Assembly: GCA_033220425.1 (NCBI GenBank)
Contig: CM065648.1
Span: 1,798,001 to 1,862,000, forward strand
Source: Lepraria neglecta
Taxonomy: Eukaryota > Ascomycota > Lecanoromycetes > Lecanorales > Stereocaulaceae
Direction: 5' to 3'
Length of the DNA: 64,000 nt
Shown: in pieces, positions 23,689-34,778 of the stretch
Numbering within the stretch: position 1 is the first letter of the stretch
Layout of the letters: each line of letters begins with the position of its first letter
Translations under genes and position numbers: made by a program
The notes under the pieces: model-generated
Told to the model about the DNA's origin: nothing
Seen by the model: the letters and a program-made list of their open reading frames with translations, nothing else
Database searches by the model: none

Positions 23689-24468
23689 ATGATACAGTAG
23701 CCTTCACTGCTCCATTGTGACTGTCTACGTCAGCTCAGAAAAATATCCATTCCACTTCTATAAAGGCCGGCTTTGTCAGCATTCGTCCTTCTTTGAAAAG
23801 GTATTTCATAGCTCCTTTAAGGAGGTAACCGTTAGGAACATATATATAGAGGAAGACGGTATTGATGAATTCAAGTTGTTCGAAGAATGGCTCTACTCGG
23901 AGGAAATTCAGCTTTCCTAAAGACTCTGATAACCCGAGCCTCCTCTTGGTCAAGGTATTTTGCTTCGCAGAGAAAGTTGGGATCTCAAATCTTCAGAATA
24001 CTACGCTCGATGCTATCCGTGACCGAGCCGCAGAGCAATATGTCTCTCTGGGAACTCCAAATACAACCTATGAAGTATACGTAAAACCGTAAACCCTTTT
24101 CTGGTCTGCCCAGCGACCAGTTTTCGACCTCCAAAAGTACTAAACAACAACGACAAGCCCAGGCCTTGAGAAACCGGTCGCGAAGTATCTCCCTCCGGCT
24201 ACTTCTAGCGCCATCCACTATGCATACCAAAATACTCCAGAGCGTCCGCCTGTTAGGAAGCTGCTCACCGATATCTTCGCCTTCAACCTGAAGCCCGAAA
24301 CATTGAACCATTCTGTTGTTGCCCGCTGAGTTCATGGCTGATGTCCTTCTTACCAACATGAAGCGGCTACCTCTCGGACATGAGGAGGAGGAGGCAGACT
24401 TTGACAAATTACTTATCGAATCGTCACATCCGAGAAATCTAAAATACAATTTAGGGATTGTGCTGTGA
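23689..24468 (+). pseudogene. BTB/POZ-domain gene relic
   Basis: The stretch 23710-23920 reads VTVYVSSEKYPFHFYKGRLC then HSSFFEKVFHSSFKEV, a typical fungal BTB/POZ domain. It continues one frame over from about 23905 (PKDSDNPSLLLVKVFCFAEK, LDAIRDRAAEQ). After a possible intron, 24190-24310 encodes KYLPPATSSAIHYAYQ and VRKLLTDIFAFNLKPETLN, and in a third frame 24330-24430 encodes FMADVLLTNMKRLPL. The ATG at 23689 is followed by a stop after two codons. At least two frameshifts and stops at 23918 and 24327 make the gene non-functional. BTB proteins usually act as dimerisation or Cul3-adaptor modules. The relic's end overlaps the 3' end of the gene on the opposite strand. Confidence 0.65.
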
Positions 24469-25143
24469 AGACGAATCTTGCCGTCCACGAGGATTCGCAG
24501 CAACAATCTTATCATAGCAATTTTGCAATTCATCTTGAAGCTGCTGAAGAGTATTGTTTTCCCTAAATGCTGCTCTTAACTCCATTGAGGAGAAGTAGGT
24601 CTTCGCCACTTCAAGGAAGCGTTCAAAGGGGACCTGAAAGTCGCTCGTCAGTCGTCCCTCACTCTGCAACGAAGCGTGGAAGCCAGTGATCTCAATCATC
24701 TCGGGAACGTCCTTCCATTTTTTCATGGTTTCTGGGATCACTCCGTATAAATCCGGATAGACCTCACGATCCGTTATTAGGCCGGTCAGGCAGAGCAACG
24801 CATCGACCACAGGTCGCCCACGGTGCGCAGCACGATCCCCGCATTTGATGCGTTCGTAACCGGGCTTACCGATGCCCCTTCCCATCCACTGTCGATGTCG
24901 TTCTAGGTAGCGTAGCCGAACTTCCTTGCCGATATTCCCAGCGGGAGTCTCCTGCAACGCTTGCTCTTCCAGGCTTTGGACTTTGCCATTCAGCGACCTC
25001 AGCTCATCTTGGTAAGACCGGGCTTCAGCTTTGAGTGCACGGATCTCGTCCCCTTGCAGCAGCTTTTCCGTTTCTAGCTTTTCAATCTTTCTTCTCATTT
25101 GTACCAGCTCATCTTGAAGATCTGAATCCTTCCAGGGATCCAT
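24451..25143 (-). CDS. coiled-coil fungal protein of unknown function, 230 aa
   Basis: Uninterrupted frame from ATG at 25143. Residues about 8-70 are a Glu/Lys/Leu-rich coiled coil (LVQMRRKIEKLETEKLL, LRSLNGKVQSLEEQAL). A conserved-looking middle region follows: RYLERHRQWMGRGIG, PGYERIKCGDRAAHRG and VVDALLCLTGL. Similar segments occur in ascomycete proteins annotated only as hypothetical. No signal peptide, membrane segment or catalytic motif. The 3' end overlaps the convergent BTB relic by about 18 bp. It is uncertain whether the gene is expressed, but the frame is intact and the middle block reads as constrained protein. Confidence 0.6.
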   Translation of the reverse strand: MDPWKDSDLQDELVQMRRKIEKLETEKLLQGDEIRALKAEARSYQDELRSLNGKVQSLEEQALQETPAGNIGKEVRLRYLERHRQWMGRGIGKPGYERIKCGDRAAHRGRPVVDALLCLTGLITDREVYPDLYGVIPETMKKWKDVPEMIEITGFHASLQSEGRLTSDFQVPFERFLEVAKTYFSSMELRAAFRENNTLQQLQDELQNCYDKIVAANPRGRQDSSSQHNP

Positions 25144-25589
25144 ACTCGATGCTTGTAGATAATTAATTTAAATAAGAATCAGACCCTCACAGTCTTTCAT
25201 GTATTCGAGATAAAGTTCTTTAATTCTAGAAGGGTATAGTTTATGATAAGGGCTGGAGGTAATAATGTTGCAGGAATGGGCGGCGTAGCTTCGGGCCAAG
25301 ACTGGTTTTTCGACCCCTCGCCGAACTAAGGGCGCGGAAACCCCACAAATCGCTCGGTAGGCTCGGTGGGTGAGTCATTCCTTCCCAAACGATGAAGTGA
25401 AGGCCGATGTGCCTTCTAGACTCCACACCTGATGAATGGGTCCTGATACACGTATGGGAGGCAGCAAAAGTAGCTCACAGGGAGGCATTCGATGAACTGG
25501 TTCAGGCTGTGGGAAATGCTGGAAGCACCGATGATCAATCAATAAGCGAAGAGGACTTGAAGAATATATGGCCATTTGTTATAAGATTA
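25144..25589. other. intergenic, no supported gene
   Basis: A 77-codon frame at 25407-25640 (+) reads as plausible protein (EWVLIHVWEAAKVAHREAFD) but has no recognised family and overlaps the AAA relic on the other strand. It may be a fragment of another dead gene. Confidence 0.3.
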
Positions 25590-26300
25590 TTACATCAAAC
25601 GCTGATTATGTCTGTGCCAGCTAAATTCCCACGCCGATAACAAGAAACGCATGAACATTCTGGCTTTGTCCATCATGAGGTCAACGATATAGACTCTTAG
25701 TAATAATTGTGCCGTTGAATTCGCGGATGAGTTCTCGCTCGCCTTGATAGCCTGTAGGACATGGGAATAGGCCACCCGAGTCTTTCCCTTAGTACCTAGA
25801 GCGTAGGCTATGGTGACCACGTTCTTGATCTAATAGAAAGTTGATCAGTGGAAGGAGTCTCCAGATATACTGTATAGCAAACCTTCCTGTCGACCGTTGG
25901 ATTCCGTGGCGGCCAAGCGTCCAATTTCTTTACGAGTAATCATCGCTCCTCCTTTAGACGTGTGGGCCCTGTGGAGTATATATTCCCAGATTTAGCTTTG
26001 TATAGTAATACCTAATTTGTGGTATTTCAATATGAGATGGATCCTGCTGAGGATCGCGTTATCAAAGTCGGAAACTCGGTTTATAGTGAGGAACATAATA
26101 CCATCGCAATATTCCAATTTGCGAAGGAACACCGAGACCAGGTTGTTGCAAGCGATATCCGTCTTCGAGCGTTATTCTAAATATACATCTGCTTCATCCA
26201 GAAGAATAAGGGTATTCCAGAGGTTGGCGGTCTGGAACACGCTCGAAAGCTGAACTTCCATCATCGCTGATTCAAAGCTCAATTCTCCGGCAGAGATCTA
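25590..26300 (-). pseudogene. C-terminal half of a fungal AAA+ ATPase gene, decayed
   Basis: On the reverse strand, about 26290-25990 reads SAGELSFESAMMEVQLSSVF, then the Walker B segment NTLILLDEADVYLE, then VSVFLRKLEYCDGIMFLT and the sensor/arginine part NRVSDFDNAILSRIH. A TAA at 26174-26172 follows DVYLE, where the family has Gln or a similar residue. Further on, KEIGRLAATESNGRQ joins across a likely intron (about 25844-25900) to IKNVVTIAYALGTKGK and YSHVLQAIKASEN, the C-terminal helical lid of these ATPases. No Walker A (GPPGxGKT) is present upstream, so the N-terminal half is missing. The family is the large group of uncharacterised fungal AAA ATPases. Confidence 0.7.
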
Positions 26301-26415
26301 AAGAGTTAGACAAGATCATAGAAGGATTCAAAGCAGATGTGCCTACCGAATACACTGACTCTCCTAAGAAGAATAGCAGTCTGCTTTTGGTAACGATTAC
26401 CAATTTACGTCTCCT

Positions 26416-26809
26416 TGTTAGAACCAGTAGGTTCTGACAGGACTGTCGCGGAGGACGGAAGAACTCCGGACAGGACAGGTTATGATCGCTATGATCGCAG
26501 TGCGATCGTTTTGATCATATGTCAGATCGCTTTGATAGCAGTTGCGATCGTTGCGATCATGGAATGCTTGGCATGGTTTCCTATGTCTATATATGCAGAG
26601 CACTGCTCACCACTTGGAGCATCGTGCTCTGTTGTACTTGACTACATGCGATAGATCTCTTAGGCTAGGCACTGAACATATATCATCTGATCATATACCA
26701 GACCCGCTTAGCACCACTTGAAGCTTGCTTCACTCTCTCACACCTTGTTGCACCTCCATCCCCATTGAGAACAATCCATATACGATACCGGTACGCACGG
26801 TTCGTAACA
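26416..26809. mobile_element. candidate LTR of a Copia/Gypsy-like retrotransposon
   Basis: A 394-bp segment starts TGTTAGAACC and ends GGTTCGTAACA. These are near-perfect inverted repeats of each other and carry the TG...CA ends of LTRs. Inside are a TATATATG box near 26588 and a repeated GATC-containing block (26481-26560), as expected for a U3 promoter region. I see no matching 5-bp target duplication at these borders and no gag-pol, so it is either part of a decayed element or a solo LTR with eroded flanks. AT-rich DNA (26815-26950) follows. Confidence 0.55.
26481..26560. repeat. four imperfect 21-bp direct repeats rich in GATC
   Basis: GATC words start at 26484, 26493, 26504, 26513, 26525, 26546 and 26555, with a GATA at 26534. 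Spacing alternates between 9 and about 11-12 bp, i.e. about four copies of a 21-bp unit. The repeats sit inside the candidate LTR, upstream of its TATA-like sequence. Confidence 0.6.
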
Positions 26810-26814
26810 AAAGA

Positions 26815-26950
26815 TTACGGGCAATTTACTTGTATAGAATAACTTTTATTGTAGTTTAAATTTTTTTAGTTATTTTAGCTATATTAGAATCTTAAGAGCT
26901 AGCTCTATAAACGGTTTTAAATAAAATATAATAGTATACCTCTTGCCTAG
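26815..26950. repeat. AT-rich block, likely mutated repeat
   Basis: Strongly AT-rich and TpA-rich (for example TTTAAATTTTTTTAGTTATT), without a reading frame, next to the candidate LTR. It resembles RIP-mutated transposon DNA. Confidence 0.4.
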
Positions 26951-27320
26951 TTATTAGATTTTCATTAGGTGTGTGGAAGGATAGGGCACAACGCCAAGCG
27001 GTCGCAAGGGTCCTGCCCACACTAAATAGCGGGCCGCATGCAGCCGAGATCTGGCTGTTCGCATCACTTTTAGAAGCCAAACAACATTACACTGATCTCA
27101 GTGAATCTCCTCGTTTACCGTCATTGCCGATCATGCCCATTCCTCGAAGAGATTACCGAAGCCCAGACCCTTCCACTGGCGTCATTGCCTTGTGCCTTCC
27201 TTGCTGGCCATGTGAGGGCGATCGGAATGCATGTAATATATATCTCTTGGGTCCATTAACACTGTTACACTCTCTCTGTTAGTTTATGAGCGAGATCAAA
27301 AGGTCTTGCCTTTAGTGATA

Positions 27321-29387
27321 ATGTTGTTCAATTTTCTCCTATTGAGTGTGATTGCTTTAATTTCTCTTTCTGTACAAGCTTGGCCCTCCCGTTGCAAATG
27401 TGTACGATAAATCCTCTCGTTTCCTTCTTAAGATAAGGTTTCCCGGGTGGCTGACACAAGAGCAGGATCCAGCAGAGAGCTGTTGGCCATCAATATCCCA
27501 ATGGAGCGCTTTCAACCGTTCGCTCGGAGGAAAACTCATCGTAGATGTTCCTCCCGCATTACCCTGCTATCCAGGCCCAGCATACAATGCTGAGACCTGT
27601 GCAGCTCTCGATGAAGAGTTGACAACTCAGGCCTTCGTCTCCAACAATCCTATCGCCCTTTCCTATCCTACTGACTCGTGCCCGCCGATCAATGCAACTA
27701 CTACGGAGTCACCATGTACGATTGGCTATGAGCAAAACAATTCATGCTCGTCGAATAATGAAACTACGTCCCAAGCAGTCGGCACCTGCTCTATTGGGGA
27801 CCAACCTGTGTATACAATCAATGCAACGGAGATTGCAGACGTTTCAGCAGGTATCAATTTCGCCAGGCAGAAGAACATTCGATTGGTGGTGAGGAATACT
27901 GGGCACGATATCTTGCGCAGGTGAGCCGATCTGTCAGGTCAAGATCTTATGCAGGGTCTGACAGAACCTAGATCTACGGGCTATGGCAGCTTGCAGGTAT
28001 GGATACGATATCTACGGACAGGTGTCACCTTCCAACAAAAGTATCAGCCTACTGGTCATTGCTCGAAGTCTGGCTGGACAGGGAGCGCTTTCACAATTGG
28101 AGGCGGTTACACCTGGGAGGATGTCTATCCTCTAGCTGCAGCTAAGAACGTTGTGGTTGTTGGTGGTGGTACTCCAGTACGTCACCTATTTGTCATCATC
28201 CCGCTGTTTCTAGTTGTTTAACAAGGGTGCAGTCTGTCGGCTGTCTTGGCGGCTGGATGCAGGGTGGTGGACACAGCCCAGCAACACATGACTTTGGCCT
28301 AGGCGCGGACCAAGTCCTCGAAGCACAAGTCGTGCTCGCATCAGGCAAAACTGTCACCGCAAACGCATGTCAGAATCAAGACCTCTTCTTCGCGATTCGG
28401 GGCGGAGGACCCAGCAGCTATAGCATCGTTGTGGAGACTGTCGTCAAAGCACACCCTACCAATAGTGTCGCAGCCCAAGTCTTCGGCTTCGCGCCCCTGA
28501 CACCAAACGACATGCCAGCTTTCATGGACACTCTCTCCATTATCCACCAAGCCTACCCCAACCTCTCCGATAGAGGTTTCTCAGGCTACGGCTCCTGGTC
28601 AATCTACTCCCCAATTCCAATTGTAGGCAACTACAACACTGGCTTCATCCACACCATCGCCAACTTTGGCAAGACAACCGCACAAGCCGAATCTCTCTTC
28701 GCTTCCACCGCATCTCAACTACAAAAGTACAATGGCACAAGCCTCTACATGGAAACGACGTACCTCTCCTTCCCTAACTATGACACCTACTACCACACTC
28801 TCTCAGACGTCGTAATTCCAGTCGGTCAAACCGCCGCTCTTGGCTCCCGCTTCCTTGACCGGCAAGCTCTCACAGCTAATCCCGCAGCCCTGAACACCAT
28901 GCTCGAAACTATAGCCGGCACGCCCGAACAAGCTACCTCCAATAACATCGTCTTCGTAGGTGGCGGCCAAGTCTTCGCCGACGCCTCAGACCCCAATTCA
29001 GGCGTCAATCCGGCCTGGCGCCAAACATACGTCCACAACATCGTAGCCCGTGGCTGGGCTCCTGGCTCGTCCAACGCAACGATACAGGCGGTGTATGATG
29101 ATGTGACGTATAACAAGACGCAAGCTATGAAGAACTTAGCACCTGATACCGGATGTTATATGAACGAAGCTGATCGCTTTGACCCGGATTATCTACAGGA
29201 TTTTTATGGAGCGCATTTAGGGAAGCTAGAGGGGATTAAGAGGGATTATGATCCCAGCGGAGTGTTTTACTGTCCTACTTGTGTTGGGAGTGAGGAGTAC
29301 ACTGTGCAGGCAAGTGGGCAGATTTGTCGCCATGAGGGTGGAGGGTATGGGGGACCGCCTGGGAAGTGGGGTGTTACGTGGAAATGA
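27321..29387 (+). CDS. secreted FAD-linked oxidoreductase of the BBE-like family, about 632 aa
   Basis: Four exons: 27321-27401, 27463-27920, 27972-28176 and 28233-29387. Introns are 61, 51 and 56 bp, with branch-like CTGAC sites in the first two. The N-terminus MLFNFLLLSVIALISLSVQA is a signal peptide. The FAD-binding (PCMH) domain shows RLVVRNTGHD, whose His is a candidate for 8-alpha-histidyl flavin attachment. GGGTPSVGCLGGWMQGGGHS, formed across intron 3, carries the candidate cysteinyl-flavin residue. The C-terminal BBE motif is YMNEADRFDPDYLQDFYG with YDPSGVFYCPTC. Such enzymes oxidise sugars or secondary metabolites with O2 and make H2O2; the substrate is unknown. Many N-glycosylation sites fit secretion. 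Confidence 0.9.
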
Positions 29388-30737
29388 GGCTGGCTTAAGG
29401 AAGACAGGTAAGATTTCGTATGTTGGGGTCGTATGGGTATTTCGCGAGGTGACAGGATATATGGATATGCATTGGGCAAGTGAATTAAGTAGCTAGTTTG
29501 TAAAACATGATTTCGACCTGGTTGGAGCCTATGTTCTTCTGTCGCCGCTTATTATTGACTTTCGGTCGTCCACTCGAGGACCGTTATGAGCGCAGGATTA
29601 CTAGTCACTGGACGACACCAGCACTGCAGAGAGCGCTTAGCGCGGCCAGTCTCACACTTGGAACTTTCATGGAGTATCATTCATCCTGTCATCTAATTAC
29701 AAGATTGAAAAAGTGATTGTTCGGTTACCAAATGCGAGGAGTGAGATTTTCTCCACCTTGGTGCATATCCATCCACTCCATCGGGTCTGACAGAGCTTCG
29801 ACCTCCAACCCGCCACAGCTCCAGAAGCTTCTCTGCGCAATTGATGTGGCTTTTCACAGTCGTTTTATGATATCTCGATACCTCTTATCTTGCTCGTGTA
29901 CGCAAGGGAGCGATTCCTCCTTGCTCTAGGGTGAATCTACAAAGTGCCAAAGGTGCAGAGCATCTTAAGTTTATGACTTGTCGTGTTCTGAGGATGCTCG
30001 CTTCTTTGCATCTGCAAGGGTGCGACTGCTTTCAGCTTTCTTATCCGCTCCTGCCCGACCTTGTCACTTCGGCGACTAAGCTCCACGAAAGAGGAAACAA
30101 CGATGGCCTTAAGAACACCAGCTCGTCGAACGGGGCTGCAGGCATCTTCCTGTATCCTTAATGTCCCTGTTATTACCTATGTCACCTCCTTGTGGCTTTC
30201 CCACCTAAGACACTCTTCACTCCGCCTTACTTGGCTGTTGGTTTTGGGCCTTGCGTCTGCGTAGCACCCCTCGGCTCATGAGATGATTTCCTCCTCTACA
30301 GCCTCTTTTCTTGCGCCTCGATGTCCTGCTTCGGTTGTTTCCCCAAACGTCGCGTATCAGTGATAACTGTCCACACCCACACGCGCCAGGCCTCGTCCGA
30401 CTGCTCCTCCGCCGCCGCCTACCCCTACCCGGTCGCCCATTCCAGAGCCAGGCGCGCAGGATCGAGCTATCATGTCTACCCATCCGCCGCAGCCGCCGTC
30501 CCCGTCACTCGGTATATCAGCCCACCTGCCACCATACGGCCTCATGACTATCGCGTGGTGCAGCGTCGGCCTCGCCCGTATCTTCGTCCTCGCACGTAAG
30601 TAGCCTTATTGAGTGATTGATTCGTCTCATGGCCCGATTTGAGTTTTGAGAAGTGTTTTTGGAGCCGAAGACATGTCTTGAGATCCAATCATCATTCTAG
30701 AATGGATAAGCTGACTCCATTCTCCGGAACGGTGTAG
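29388..30737. other. intergenic, one possible small gene
   Basis: Mostly nothing recognisable. A 92-codon frame at 30321-30599 (+; start MSCFGCFPKRR, Arg/Pro-rich end) could be a small basic protein, but no family supports it. Confidence 0.3.
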
Positions 30738-32056
30738 GTACCTTTATCCGTATTACTAGAGTCGAGCAACTCAGGTCTGATGACTATTGGGTGTACTTTG
30801 CCTACCTGATCCTAATCGTCAATGCGGTGTTGCAGACGCTGCAGACGCCGTATTTGTATTACCTTGAGAAAGGCAACGTTGGACTTATGCCAATTGATGA
30901 AGTGTTCCTGGGGCACGGGAATCAGTACGTGCGGTATGAGTTCAATATCATTGCACTGTTTTGGACCATCCTTTAGGGGGTCAAGGCGAGCTTTTTGGCG
31001 CTTTATTGGCAGCTCTTTACTGGGTTGGCAGTGTACAAGAGATGGTGGATGGGGGTTGGCGTTGTTCGTATTTGGGGCGTATGCAGGCTGTGTAAGTCAC
31101 GTCGTCTCATTTCCATTTCAGTCTCGCAGTTCGAGTGCATGACGAGTCTCAGGAGCAAGTACTTCGTTGCCTTTGTCTGGTAACTCTTTTACAATCTTCA
31201 AGGAGAAATGCTGATTCCAGATTCTTCCAATAGACAGCGAGTGCATTGAATTGCCATCCGGCCTCGTTGTACTTCCACTTCGGTCACTTCCTGTGCCATT
31301 TTTGGATTGAGCAGTCACATTGATTTCGAACCAGGTCAATGTGGAAAGCCTAGTGACCATACAGGCGCAGTAATCTCAGTCACCCATAGTACCACGGCTG
31401 ACGTGCTCACTGATCTGATGAGTAAGTGCGTTCTGAAATAGAGGTTCGTTGTACTTATGGAATGGACTGGGCTAAGTAAGTATTCCATTCACAGTCATGT
31501 CGCTTCCTCTCAACATGCTCTGGAAAGTCCGTCTTGCATTCAGGCAAAAGCTAGGACTCGCAGCGGTATTCTCGCTGGGCATTTTTATCATTCTAGTCAC
31601 TATCGCCCGCACTGCTCAGATCACCCGCAAGACGTTCACAGACGGCGTTCTATTGGCTGTTTGGGGTATCGTTGAGTCCATCGTCTGTAAGTGATGATAC
31701 TTGCGGCCCCCATACCCTGCCATCTTAGCTGGAGTCCTTGAACTGATCTTTGCTGACAACTCTCCTTTCTCCTAGCAGTAATCGTTGGATGCCTGCCACC
31801 ATTCAAATCATTGTTTCGAAACCGTACTTCTTCTGGGAGACGATACACTCCTGCTTATGGCAACAAGCGTTCACCTGCCGCATCCAAAGGTGCATCACCT
31901 TTGCAAAGCAACGCAAGTAAAAGCATCACGAAGACCAGACCGGTTTACCTGCACCGGCTATCAAGTGGCGACAGCCGGTCGAGTCAGCACATGATGCGAC
32001 TACTTCTTCCAGCTTTGGCTTCACATTTTCCCACGCTTGCGCAAAATATTGGATAG
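30738..32056 (+). pseudogene. fungal rhodopsin-like integral membrane protein gene, decayed
   Basis: The N-terminal exon is not found; homology starts after an AG at 30737 (TFIRITRVEQLRSDDYW). Transmembrane helices follow (YFAYLILIVNAVLQTLQTPY, FNIIALFWTIL). An in-frame TAG (30974-30976) then interrupts LFWTIL-GVKASFLALYWQL, where TGG is expected. A one-base surplus in a G run near 31052 shifts the frame. Later exons survive (TTADVLTDL near 31410; LGLAAVFSLGIFIILVTIAR, 31554-31613; VIVGCLPPFKS after the intron ending 31776) with a polar C-terminal tail to 32056. The family is the PTH11/rhodopsin-like seven-helix proteins of Pezizomycotina (PF20684 type). An intact relative begins 1 kb downstream at 33082. 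Confidence 0.7.
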
Positions 32057-33081
32057 TAACCTACTGGTACATGAAACCTGAGTTCGATGTCCGTTCTTCC
32101 AAACTGGTTGGCCGTCGCTTCATTTTGCCCTGTTTTCGCGGCACGGGATGGCGCTATCCCGCTTGGCGCTATTAGGTCTCCACATTCCTCCGTCACCATT
32201 CCTTGTCACCACCACCACCTTCACGATGGGGATGTCGTAGCCTATTGCTGCTCCCATCGGTACTCCATTATTACACCTTGAAGGGGTCTTGGGACTGCTT
32301 GGTGGCGCTGATGATCCATTGCAGCCCCTTTTTGGATGACAGCGAATGAAAACCCAACAACCCGCCGAAGACAATCCGAAGCTGTCTACGAAGATAGGAC
32401 CCCTCCTTCTTGAGTGGAGACCCGAATCATCGAGGACTGAGAGCGCTCATCAAAAAGGCCTTGATAGATCACTACCTTAATATTTCGACTTTTTCCATCA
32501 CCGTGCGACGTTTGGCGACAGTTCTACGTTTCCATGGATCTCTTTAGGGGCCGCTCCCGGCGACTATCTCCACGGTCCAGATCCCAGTTGTGCGGGAACA
32601 CGTTTCATTGGCCCGTGCGAAGGCCTTCAGATAGATAGTGTACCAAGCTCTCGTTCTCCTCCCATTCATACGTCACGATTCTTGCACGTTGCGCATCCAG
32701 GCCCGACGGCACACTATCAAATCACAAAAGGCTTAACACACAGAACCTTAATCTCTCCATGGAGAAAAGATACTCCTGAAACGGTTGATTGCATGTAGTG
32801 GCGTAGCATTTTGAAGTCAAAATGCACTAGTGAAGACTGGTGTAACCTCAACCACACCTAGGGTACATATTCTTCGACATGCAGGACATGTTTGAGGCCT
32901 GATCTTAGAGACGGTCGACAGCTCGCTGTGGCGTAGTACTTCGAAGTTAAAGAGCTTTAATGACGAATGGTGTGGCCTGGATGACGGATCCTTACTTAGG
33001 TACATATTTCTCCACGCATTTTCCTCTGCTGTTGGTGAGCTTTGATCACTTTTCGTATATTTCTTGCGGGACCTTCCCAAT
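32057..33081. other. intergenic, promoter side of the rhodopsin-like gene
   Basis: No gene. The 3' half holds two diverged direct repeats (listed separately) close to the next start codon. Confidence 0.4.
32798..33010. repeat. pair of diverged direct repeats upstream of the rhodopsin-like gene
   Basis: Copy A (32798 to about 32878) and copy B (32928 to about 33010) share GTGGCGTAG, TGAAGT/CGAAGT, TGGTGT and AGGTACATAT / GGGTACATAT in the same order, offset by 130 bp. Copy B ends about 70 bp before the ATG at 33082, so the pair lies in the promoter. Confidence 0.55.
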
Positions 33082-34511
33082 ATGTCAATTTATCAGACTC
33101 CCCAGTTCCAAGGATTCACAAAAGAGGAGCTTGCTCAGACGGAAGCCCATAGCATCTATGCTTCAATTGCTATCGTGACGGTCATTGCTACAGTCGGGGT
33201 TATTCTTCGCTTTATATCAAGGAACAAATCGAAGACGAGGTTAGGGTATGATGATTACACAATATTGCTTGCTTTGGTATGCTACGCTTGGCTTCAGCAT
33301 ACGCCGAACGTTTTCTGACTCTGCTATCAGACATTCTTATATGGTCTGAATGTAACAGTCATCCTCGACACAGCGCTGTATGGCCTCGGGCGGCACCTAC
33401 CGGCTGTGGACTTTATCCAGCTACCCAATTTTCAGAAGGTCAGTTGAATTTCGCTGTCGAAATCCCCAAAATTATGCTCACCTAGACCAAAGACAGGACT
33501 AGCAAATTTCATCCTCTACTTCACCACCTCAGCAGCCATCAAAGCTTCCCTGCTCTTCCTTTACTACCGCTACTTCGGCATCTCGAAACCGTTCCGCTTA
33601 GCACTCTACATCTCAGCAGGCATCATCTTCTGCTGGTATATGAGCGTCTTCTTCGCTACCATCTTCCAATGTATACCGGTCGCAGCCTTCTGGGACCGCA
33701 CGATCAAGAACCCAAAATGCATGGATTTGGTTGCGTTTTCGGTTGGCAGTGGAGTGACTAATTTGCTTACGGATGTGATGATTCTTTGTTTGCCGATGCC
33801 GATGGTTTGGTTCTTGCATACGAATCGCACGCAGAAATTAATTTTGACGGGGATTTTTTTGCTAGGGTTCTTGTAAGTCCTACTCATTTATATTCATTCA
33901 AGCGGGAGGTGGTTCTAACGGCTTCGCTTTCGCGCAGTGTCTGTGCTGGCTCCATCGTGCGCATCGTCCAACTTAACCAGATCAATGGCTTTGATGTGAC
34001 GTGGGAGCTTCGCAATGTCTTCATTTGGACTTCGGTGGAACCTAGCATAGGGATCCTCAGTGCTTGTCTGCCTACCATGCGTAAGCCAGAGACCCCTCCC
34101 GAACGAAGCCTGCCCCTCCAAATTCCTCCCCACCCAAAGCATCCTCCTTCGACCACCAAACTAACGTCTTTAGGCCCCCTCTTCCGCACCTTCCTCAACC
34201 TCTCCTCCCGCACAGCCATAACGACCAAAACCGGCTCCGGCGCCAAAAAATCAGTCATCACAGCGTCAGAAAGCACACAGAGTCCCGTCTTGCCGCGCCA
34301 GGATTGGAGGTTTAGAAAATTGGATGAGGAAGCTGCGCTGGAAGGGCAGGGGTTCGTACCGAAGAGTCCTGTTGTTGGGAATAAGAGCTGGGATGGTGCT
34401 GGGGGGCATGGGATGAGGACTTATGAGATGGGGAGTTTGGGGAGTTTGGAGAAGAAGCCATTGCCGAAAAGTCCGCCGAATGCGAAGAGAGTGCGGAGGG
34501 AGAGGTGGTGA
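33082..34511 (+). CDS. rhodopsin-like seven-helix membrane protein, about 387 aa
   Basis: Five exons: 33082-33276, 33331-33438, 33493-33872, 33938-34080 and 34174-34511. The frame closes exactly. Intron 2 appears to end in AAG rather than CAG/TAG; the others are ordinary. The protein has about seven hydrophobic segments: SIAIVTVIATVGVILRFI, DDYTILLALTFLYGL, a segment near ILYFTTSAAIKASLLFLYYR, IIFCWYMSVFFATIFQ, VTNLLTDVMILCLPMPMVW, KLILTGIFLLGF and the helix after SIVRIVQL. WDRTIKNPKCMD and ECF-like Cys pairs match the extracellular loop of PTH11/rhodopsin-like fungal proteins. The C-terminal 115 residues are cytosolic, Ser/Lys-rich. Such proteins are putative receptors; no ligand is known and retinal binding is not expected. 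Confidence 0.85.
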
Positions 34512-34778
34512 GGGGTGGGTTTAATCATAATAGGGTTTCTTCGAGGCTTGTGTTTGATCATATTGAGGTGGGGACGAGGTCATGAGATTTATGGTCGCTC
34601 TTTTGATACCCTAGGGGACTTGGCTGGTCTCGTGTGGTGAGGCGTTGGGGTTAATGCGGTAATACGTCAGGTTGTGGTCATGATCATGAGGATGAGGTCA
34701 ATGCGATATGAGTAGTTTTGTTTCGAGAGTCATGAGTAGGCAAATGTACGGGATACTTTGCCCCTGGTATCCTACTAC
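34512..34778. other. intergenic, 3' side of the rhodopsin-like gene
   Basis: GTGAGG/TGAGG-rich sequence, no gene seen. Confidence 0.35.

Noticed and set aside
26411-26815. solo LTR with clear target-site duplication
   Set aside because: The 5 bp on each side (CTCCT and AAAGA) do not match, so I call only a candidate LTR.
30321-30599. small basic protein MSCFGCFPKRR...
   Set aside because: Plausible frame but no family; might equally be a chance frame in C-rich sequence. Mentioned only under intergenic.
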